This document shows positions 1 to 5,118 of a stretch of DNA of 5,118 nucleotides, piece by piece; position 1 is the first letter of the stretch; the number at the start of each line of letters is the position of its first letter. The notes under the pieces are model-generated. The model saw only the letters and a program-made list of their open reading frames with translations, did not search any database and was not told the DNA's origin. Both the position numbers and the translations under genes were made by a program. The stretch covers positions 1-5,118 of the forward strand of contig JAFADB010000138.1 in assembly GCA_023425225.1 (NCBI GenBank), given 5' to 3'. This stretch comes from Pseudomonadota bacterium (GTDB lineage: Bacteria > Pseudomonadota > Gammaproteobacteria > Xanthomonadales > Xanthomonadaceae).

Positions 1-31
1 CCTGGATGACCCGCCGTGACCATTCGGCCAT
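1..31 (-). CDS. Possible 5' end of a leftward gene at the window edge
   Basis: On the minus strand an ATG at 31-29 opens a frame reading MAEWSRRVIQ and then leaves the window. The residues look plausible for a protein N-terminus, but ten codons prove nothing, and no Shine-Dalgarno is visible upstream. Alternatively a rightward gene could end here: the frame beginning at base 2 stops with TGA at 17-19, and the frame beginning at base 1 stops with TGA at 7-9. Only the flanking sequence could decide. Confidence 0.15.
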   Translation of the reverse strand, partial: MAEWSRRVIQ

Positions 32-243
32 AGTGAAGCGCGTCGGCTGCTGGAAGCGCCTCCCGCCTACGCGAGGCACAAGGTTCAGCGTGCAAGCCTC
101 GGTCCGGGTCCGGAGGGGCCGGGCACGTCGGGATCCTCGCATTCCCGGCATTCGACGCCTGACGGGGAACTTTCCCCTGCAACCATGCACCTGGGGCCTG
201 GACGACGGTCATGGGAAGGCGGCTTGCGACCGCCGGCAGGCCG
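32..243. other. Apparent non-coding stretch left of the RDD gene
   Basis: No frame here codes for a recognisable protein; the rightward open frame across it is Arg/Pro/Gly-rich and runs into the RDD gene in another frame. Small inverted repeats occur: GCCT-ACGCG-AGGC at 65-77, TCCGG-GT-CCGGA at 103-114 and GGGGAA-CT-TTCCCC at 164-177. The last contains GGAACTT and is discussed as a finding. Confidence 0.5.
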
Positions 244-257
244 TATGCTTGCCGCCA
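244..257 (+). promoter_or_regulatory. Possible -10 box for a leaderless RDD mRNA
   Basis: TATGCT at 244-249 matches four of six bases of the sigma-70 -10 consensus, including the key A2 and T6. It lies exactly seven bases before the ATG at 257, so transcription could begin on the start codon itself, which would fit the missing Shine-Dalgarno sequence. The -35 match is unconvincing: TTGCGA at 224-229 leaves a spacer of only 14 bp. This is inference from spacing alone. Confidence 0.25.
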
Positions 258-730
258 TGGCCCCGCAAGACCCCCTGCCCGCGCGCTCATCGGCCCTGAT
301 CGGCCGGCGCCTGCTCGCCCTGTTCTACGACCTGTGGCCGGCGCTGGCGCTGTGGCTGGCGCTGTCGGCGCTGTTCACCGTGGGCTATACGCTGGCCGGC
401 CACGGCGCGCGCGAGAACATCGCCCCGTTCAGTGCGCTGCAGTGGTCGCTGTGGCTGGGCTGCTGGCTGGCGACCGGGCTCTACGCCACCCTCAGCTGGC
501 GGCGCGGCGGGCAGACGCTGGGCATGCGGCCGTGGCGGCTGCGGCTGGTCGGCCGCGACGGCGGGCGTCCCTCCTGGCCGGCGCTGTGGCTGCGGTTCGC
601 GCTGGGCACGCTGTCGCTGGCGCTGGGGGGCCTGGGATTCTGGTGGGCATGGATCGACCGCGAGCGCCTGACCTGGCACGACCGGGCCAGCGGCACCCGG
701 ATGACGAGGACCGCTTCAAGGCCGCGTTGA
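257..730 (+). CDS. RDD family integral membrane protein
   Basis: This gene encodes a small inner-membrane protein of the RDD family (157 aa from the chosen start). RDD proteins are named for a conserved Arg and two Asp. Here they appear as GRR at residues 16-18, the Asp of LFYD at 25, and Asp 141 in WHDRASGT, the typical C-terminal D-x-x-S-G-T block. GGQTLGMR (84-91) followed by a basic strand and DGGRPSW (101-107) is the other family signature. Three hydrophobic segments are visible at about 22-47, 61-80 and 110-132. In-frame ATGs also occur at 185 and 245, but the extra residues they add are Gly/Arg/Pro-rich and unlike a membrane-protein N-terminus. The start at 257 places the RDD motif about 15 residues in, as is usual. 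No Shine-Dalgarno sequence precedes 257. The gene converges on lptG, 166 bp away. Its function is unknown; some RDD proteins have been linked to ion transport, which cannot be judged here. Confidence 0.88.
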   Translation: MAPQDPLPARSSALIGRRLLALFYDLWPALALWLALSALFTVGYTLAGHGARENIAPFSALQWSLWLGCWLATGLYATLSWRRGGQTLGMRPWRLRLVGRDGGRPSWPALWLRFALGTLSLALGGLGFWWAWIDRERLTWHDRASGTRMTRTASRPR

Positions 731-733
731 TCC

Positions 734-746
734 GCCGGCATCCGGC
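734..746 (+). other. Short hairpin just after the RDD stop codon
   Basis: A perfect 5-bp stem (GCCGG / CCGGC) with a CAT loop begins three bases after the TGA of the RDD gene. No U-tract follows, so it is not a standard intrinsic terminator. It may help 3'-end stability or be chance in GC-rich DNA. Confidence 0.3.
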
Positions 747-806
747 AGCGGCGCCCGCACGAGCGGCGCGCAACCGTTCCAAGGGCCACGAGCGCGGGAG
801 CTGCCC

Positions 807-830
807 GTGGGAGCGGCGCAAGCCGCGATG
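807..830 (+). repeat. REP-type palindromic element, copy 1
   Basis: The element opens with GTGGGA, then forms a perfect 5-bp stem GCGGC (813-817) / GCCGC (822-826) closed by a GCAA (GNRA-type) loop, and ends CGATG. A GTGGGAG or GTAGGAG head followed by a GCGGC/GCCGC palindrome is the typical form of REP elements in xanthomonads and pseudomonads, which are usually moved by REP-associated tyrosine transposases (RAYT). No RAYT gene lies in this window. Family membership comes from pattern recognition; the stem and loop are directly visible. Confidence 0.72.
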
Positions 831-865
831 CCTACCCGGCTACCCTAGTTTGCGCAACATCGCGC

Positions 866-889
866 CATCGCGGCCCATGCCGCTTCCGC
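866..889 (-). repeat. REP-type palindromic element, copy 2 (inverted)
   Basis: Read on the minus strand, this 24-mer matches copy 1 (807-830) at 18 of 24 positions. The differences are the four loop bases (ATGG instead of GCAA) and two transitions in the head (GCGGAAG instead of GTGGGAG). The stem GCGGC / GCCGC and the tail CGATG are identical. It starts seven bases beyond the lptG stop codon, so it lies in the 3' end of the lptFG transcript. Confidence 0.6.
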
Positions 890-896
890 GCCTGCT

Positions 897-2003
897 TCAG
901 CTGCTGCGCCGGCGGAACAGCCACCCGGACACCAGCAGCATCACGATCGGCGGCAGCGCGTAGGCGATGCGGTAGTCGAACTTGAGCGCGCCGGCCATGC
1001 GTCCGAAGAACAGCTGCAGCAGCCAGAAGCCCAGCGCGAACAGGATGCCCAGGAACAGCCGCTTGCCCATGCCGCCGCTGCGCAGGGTGCCGAAGGCGAA
1101 CGGGATCGCCGCCAGGCACAGGGCGATGACGTTCACCGGGTAGAACCAGCGGCTCCAGTACTGGTCCTCGTAGTCGCGTGCGTCCAGGCCGTTGCGGCGG
1201 CGGTACTCGATGCTGTTGCGCAGGTCGTGCGCGGACAGGTTGCGCGGCCGGGCCAGCCCGGCGGCCAGCGCCGCCGGATCGAGGCTGGACTCCCAGGGCA
1301 GCTGGTCGACCGCCTGCCGGGTGACTTCGCGCGTGCCGAAGGTGTCGCGCCGCACCTGGTGCAGGGTCCATCCCTGCGCGCGGTGCTCGGCGGTCACCGC
1401 ATGGGTCAGCACCTCCAGCCGGCCGTCCTCGCCCATCTGGTACAGGCGCACGTCGTGCAGCTGCAGCGAGGTGCCACCGCCCTCCTCCAGCCGCTCCTCG
1501 CCGCTCTGCGCGTTGAGGAAGGTGTTGCCCTCGCGCGCCCACAGCCCGGAATAACGCGCGGTGGTCATGTCGGCGTTGAACTTGGCGCTGTTCTTGACCG
1601 TGTCCGCCTGCGCCTGCGCCCACGGCGCCAGGGTCTCGCCGTTGACGATCATCAGCCCGGTCAGCAGCACCAGCGCCGCGCACACCGACACGCTCAGGCG
1701 CTTGCGCGACAGGCCCACCGCGCGCAGGGCGGTGAGCTCGGAAGTCGCCGCCAGCTGGCCCAGCGCCATCAGCGCGCCGATCACCGCCGCGGTCGGGAAC
1801 AGGGTGTAGGCGTGGCGCGGCACCGTGTAGGCGACATAGGCCACGGCATGGGCGAAGGTGTAGCTGCCCTTGCCGATGTCCTTGAACTGGTCGGAGATGC
1901 CCATCATCACGAACAGGCCCACCAGCACCGTCCAGGTCAGCAGCACCGAGGACAGCACCGCCTTGCCGATGTAGAGGTCGTGCAGCCGCGGACGCAGGTT
2001 CAT
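897..2003 (-). CDS. lptG: LPS export ABC transporter permease LptG
   Basis: LptG pairs with LptF to form the transmembrane part of LptB2FG, the inner-membrane ABC transporter that extracts lipopolysaccharide and pushes it onto the LptC-LptA bridge to the outer membrane. The 368-aa protein is close to the usual length (about 360). It has three N-terminal membrane segments (about 14-35, 62-84, 104-124), a periplasmic beta-jellyroll domain (about 125-280) and three C-terminal segments (about 286-306, 314-336, 343-363). The cytoplasmic coupling-helix region SELTALRAVGLS (88-99), which contacts the LptB ATPase, and LWAREGNTFLN (154-164) in the jellyroll are family landmarks. The ATG overlaps the lptF stop codon as ATGA and is preceded by a strong GGAGG, which fixes the start and points to translational coupling. 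Although the frame is open upstream through lptF, that stretch is a shadow and not part of LptG. Confidence 0.96.
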   Translation of the reverse strand: MNLRPRLHDLYIGKAVLSSVLLTWTVLVGLFVMMGISDQFKDIGKGSYTFAHAVAYVAYTVPRHAYTLFPTAAVIGALMALGQLAATSELTALRAVGLSRKRLSVSVCAALVLLTGLMIVNGETLAPWAQAQADTVKNSAKFNADMTTARYSGLWAREGNTFLNAQSGEERLEEGGGTSLQLHDVRLYQMGEDGRLEVLTHAVTAEHRAQGWTLHQVRRDTFGTREVTRQAVDQLPWESSLDPAALAAGLARPRNLSAHDLRNSIEYRRRNGLDARDYEDQYWSRWFYPVNVIALCLAAIPFAFGTLRSGGMGKRLFLGILFALGFWLLQLFFGRMAGALKFDYRIAYALPPIVMLLVSGWLFRRRSS

Positions 2004-3082
2004 GCGGTCCTCCGCGGGCGCGACAGGCGGCCGTCGCGCAGGTACAGCCAGATCGAGAACGCCAGCAGCGGCAGGCTCAGCCACCACAGGCCCCAGGCCG
2101 GCGACAGCTTGCCGGTGGAGATCCACTGCGTGCCCAGCACCATCAGGTTGTTGCCCACCACGTAGGCCAGGAACGCCAGCATGATGCGGCCGTAGCTCTG
2201 CTTGCGCGGCGAGCTGCGCGACAGCGGCAGGGTCAGCAGCGCGAACGCCAGCGCCAGCAGCGGCGGGGTGATGCGCCGCTGCAGCTCGGCCTGCGCCGGC
2301 GGACGCTCGTCGCCGAACAGCGCGGTGGTCGGCATCGTCTCCGGATCGTTCTCGTCGCGCGGCTGGCTGCGGTCGGGCAGCGCCACCTCGTTGCTCTCGT
2401 AGCGCATGATCCGGTAGTCCAGCCCGTCCCCGACTGCCGGGCCCTCGACCCGCCAGCCGTCCTCCAGCCGCAGGTAGCGGTCGGTCTTGCCCTCGAAGAA
2501 CATCGTCCCGCGCTGGGCGCTGACCACGTCGATGCGGTCGTCCTTCTGCCGCTGCATGAACACCTTGCCCAGCCCGGTGCCGTCGGGCGAGACCGTGGAC
2601 AGGTAGACGATGCCGCCGCCGGACAGCGGGGTGAAGGTGCCCGCCTCCAGCCCGGCCAGCACCACCGAGCGGTTGGCGTCGTCGATCATCGTGTCGGCGG
2701 TGCGGCTGGCCCACGGGCCCAGCCACAGCGAGCAGATCGCCACCACCGCCACCACCGGCAGCACCAGCATCAGGATCGGCCGCAGCAGCCGTCGCGGACC
2801 GATGCCCAGCGAGGTGATCACCGCCATCTCCGAATCGCGGTACAGCCGCCCCAGCGCCAGCAGCAGGCCCAGCATCAGCGACAGCGGCAGGATCAACGGC
2901 AGGTAGACCAGGAACTGCAGCCCCAGCTGCGAGAACAGCAGCCGTGCCGGCAGGCGTCCGTCGGCGATGTTGCCGAGGATGGCCACCAGCACGCCGCCGG
3001 CGCTGACCACCAGCAGCACGATCAACGTGGCGAAGAAACTCTGGACGAAATCGCCCAGCAGGTATCGATCGAGCTTCGGCAT
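2000..3082 (-). CDS. lptF: LPS export ABC transporter permease LptF
   Basis: LptF is the second transmembrane subunit of the LptB2FG lipopolysaccharide exporter in the inner membrane; its periplasmic domain passes LPS to LptC. The 360-aa protein matches family length. Membrane segments are seen at about 14-36, 52-78 and 101-122, then a periplasmic jellyroll domain (about 125-265), then segments at about 269-289, 297-317 and 329-347. LPLILPLSLMLGLLLALGRLY (61-81) followed by DSEMAVITSLGIG (83-95) is the characteristic LptF transmembrane/coupling-helix block. AELQRRITPPLLALAFALLTLPLS begins the C-terminal half (265-288). The N-terminus MPKLDRYLLGDFVQSF fits the family, and no better start lies near it. 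Upstream of the ATG the sequence is pyrimidine-rich (ACCCCACCCC) with no Shine-Dalgarno, unlike lptG. It is first in the lptF-lptG operon and divergent from pepA by 106 bp. Expected to be essential where LPS is essential. Confidence 0.96.
   Translation of the reverse strand: MPKLDRYLLGDFVQSFFATLIVLLVVSAGGVLVAILGNIADGRLPARLLFSQLGLQFLVYLPLILPLSLMLGLLLALGRLYRDSEMAVITSLGIGPRRLLRPILMLVLPVVAVVAICSLWLGPWASRTADTMIDDANRSVVLAGLEAGTFTPLSGGGIVYLSTVSPDGTGLGKVFMQRQKDDRIDVVSAQRGTMFFEGKTDRYLRLEDGWRVEGPAVGDGLDYRIMRYESNEVALPDRSQPRDENDPETMPTTALFGDERPPAQAELQRRITPPLLALAFALLTLPLSRSSPRKQSYGRIMLAFLAYVVGNNLMVLGTQWISTGKLSPAWGLWWLSLPLLAFSIWLYLRDGRLSRPRRTA
2008..2013 (-). promoter_or_regulatory. Shine-Dalgarno sequence of lptG inside lptF
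   Basis: GGAGGA on the minus strand lies four bases before the lptG ATG, within the last codons of lptF. It is the only near-perfect ribosome binding site at any gene start in the window. It supports the ATGA-overlap start and allows ribosomes finishing lptF to re-initiate on lptG, keeping the two subunits near 1:1. Confidence 0.8.
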
Positions 3083-3188
3083 GGGGTGGGGTTGATTTAA
3101 ACTCTTAAGTTCGTTCGCGACTGCGGCAGCCTGGCATGGCTGGCGTAAACAGCCCGCGATTGTACGTTTCGGCTATGGAATCTGCTCA
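3083..3188. promoter_or_regulatory. Divergent promoter region between lptF and pepA
   Basis: Both lptF (leftward) and pepA (rightward) must be transcribed from these 106 bases. The segment around 3091-3112 is strikingly AT-rich for this genome and contains TTTAAA and CTTAAG palindromes. Candidate -10 boxes are TAAACT (3098-3103) toward pepA and TTAAAT (3100 to 3095, minus strand) toward lptF; these overlap, so the two promoters might compete. The latter would start lptF mRNA only a few bases before its ATG. Neither has a convincing -35. The existence of promoters here is well supported by layout; the exact boxes are not. Confidence 0.55.
3127..3142 (+). other. Inverted repeat in the lptF-pepA intergenic region
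   Basis: CAGCC (3127-3131) and GGCTG (3138-3142) flank a 6-base TGGCAT spacer, forming a perfect 5-bp inverted repeat about 50 bases before the pepA start. It overlaps a TGGC motif repeated three times (3132, 3137, 3141). It could be a protein-binding site, for example for autoregulation, or a leader hairpin; no known operator is recognised. Confidence 0.3.
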
Positions 3189-4673
<1,485 letters not shown>

Positions 4674-4722
4674 TTCGCGACGGGCATGGCCAGTCGGCGG
4701 CCGTGGGCGGAGCGCGTGGTGT

Positions 4723-4739
4723 CCGGGACGAGCGCCCGG
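4723..4739 (+). other. Hairpin in the pepA-holC gap
   Basis: CCGGG (4723-4727) and CCCGG (4735-4739) form a perfect 5-bp stem with a 7-base loop, 50 bases after the pepA stop. No U-tract follows directly; the nearest T run is only TTT at 4748-4750. It may attenuate read-through from pepA to holC or mean nothing in GC-rich DNA. The rest of 4674-4822 shows no gene and no clear promoter. Confidence 0.25.
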
Positions 4740-4822
4740 CCCTCGCCTTTGCCGTACTGCCGCTCGACGACCATGCCGCGCCCTCGCCAATCCCGAACCC
4801 CGAATAACGAAGCCCTGCCCCC

Positions 4823-5118
4823 ATGCCCCGCGCCGACTTCTACCTGATCGCCAAGCCGCGCTTCCTCGAGCAGCCGTTGCGGCTGGTGTGCGAGCTGGCG
4901 CGCAAGGCCTGCGACGCCAACCTGCCGACGCTGGTGCTGGCGCGCGACGCCGCCCAGGCCGAGGAACTGGACGACCTGCTGTGGGCGTTCGACGAGGACG
5001 CCTACATCCCGCACCAGATCGCCGGCAGCGACGAGGACGACGACGTCACCCCGGTGCTGATCGCCACGCCGGACTTCGACGCGCCGTCGCGGCCGCTGGT
5101 GATCAACCTGCGCGACGA
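4823..5118 (+). CDS. holC: DNA polymerase III chi subunit HolC (3' end beyond window)
   Basis: HolC (chi) is the clamp-loader accessory subunit that, with HolD (psi), ties the DNA polymerase III holoenzyme to single-strand binding protein. Only the first 98 codons are in the window; family members are about 140-150 aa, so roughly the last third is missing. Visible family features are the start MPRADFYLIAKP, the helix LRLVCELARKACDANLPTLVLARD (20-43, comparable to VEQLVCEIA...GKRVLIAC in E. coli), AEELDDLLWAFDEDAYIPHQIAG (47-69; compare LDEALWA...FVPHNLAG) and the strand PLVINLRD at the window edge. The in-frame TAA at 4805-4807 leaves this ATG as the only sensible start. The Shine-Dalgarno is poor (GAAG at 4809-4812). 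It follows pepA in the same direction, as in E. coli, where valS comes next; valS would be expected just outside. Confidence 0.93.
   Translation, partial: MPRADFYLIAKPRFLEQPLRLVCELARKACDANLPTLVLARDAAQAEELDDLLWAFDEDAYIPHQIAGSDEDDDVTPVLIATPDFDAPSRPLVINLRD

Larger units (their letters stand above)
807..889. repeat. REPIN-like inverted REP pair between convergent genes
   Basis: The two REP copies face each other across a 35-base spacer (831-865). Besides each forming its own small hairpin, they can pair with one another. Bases 807-817 pair with 879-889 (11 bp, two of them G-U in RNA) and 822-830 pair with 866-874 (9 bp), separated by a loop-against-loop bulge. The spacer has a direct CTACCC repeat (832-837, 840-845) and an extra CATCGCG (858-864) repeated at 866-872. 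Position between the 3' ends of the RDD gene and lptG suggests a role in transcription termination or mRNA 3'-end protection for both genes. This role is inferred; no U-tract is present. Confidence 0.6.

Noticed and set aside
211..963. A 250-codon plus-strand open frame overlapping the RDD gene and the REP region
   Set aside because: The RDD signature is in another frame. This one is Arg/Ala/Pro-rich and runs through the REP pair into the lptG 3' end.
1227..2165. A 312-codon plus-strand open frame across lptG/lptF
   Set aside because: It is antisense to two well-recognised membrane proteins, His/Gln/Arg-rich, and has no ribosome binding site or domain.
2004..2726. Upstream extension of the lptG frame for 241 codons
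   Set aside because: This part lies out of frame inside lptF and reads as low-complexity Arg/Ala/Gly sequence. LptG begins at its family-typical N-terminus at 2003, directly after a strong Shine-Dalgarno.
4723..4739. Intrinsic terminator between pepA and holC
   Set aside because: The hairpin is only 5 bp and has no U-tract, so it is listed as a hairpin and not called a terminator.

Overview
The window is GC-rich chromosomal DNA (roughly 70% G+C by eye) from a gammaproteobacterium, most likely of the Xanthomonadaceae/Lysobacterales (Xanthomonas, Lysobacter, Luteimonas and relatives). This rests on three things: the PepA and HolC sequences resemble xanthomonad proteins as I remember them, the divergent lptFG / pepA-holC layout is a gammaproteobacterial synteny block, and there is a REP-type palindrome of the 'GTGGGAGCGGCG...GCCGCGA' kind common in that family. 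No database search was possible, so the genus is left open.

Layout from left to right. Positions 1-256 hold no convincing complete gene. They contain a GGAACTT-bearing palindrome and, at the extreme left edge, a possible start of a minus-strand gene. An RDD-family membrane protein gene runs rightward (257-730). A short convergent intergenic region (731-896) carries an inverted pair of REP palindromes (a REPIN-like structure). The leftward pair lptF-lptG (3082 down to 897) encodes the two membrane subunits of the lipopolysaccharide export ABC transporter LptB2FG, and the two genes overlap by four bases (ATGA). A 106-bp divergent intergenic region (3083-3188), AT-rich for this genome, must hold the promoters of both lptFG and pepA. 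pepA (3189-4673) encodes a complete leucyl aminopeptidase with all its metal-binding and catalytic residues. After a 149-bp gap, holC (DNA polymerase III chi subunit) starts at 4823 and runs off the right edge.

Functionally this is housekeeping DNA. LptF and LptG form the transmembrane channel that passes LPS from the inner membrane to the LptC/LptA bridge. PepA is a cytosolic aminopeptidase, known in E. coli to moonlight as a DNA-binding regulator and recombination accessory factor. HolC links the replisome clamp loader to SSB. The RDD protein has no assigned role. I see no defence system, prophage, insertion sequence, CRISPR array, rRNA or tRNA. The most interesting non-coding signal is the REP pair between the convergent genes. 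I found no evidence of a previously undescribed system.
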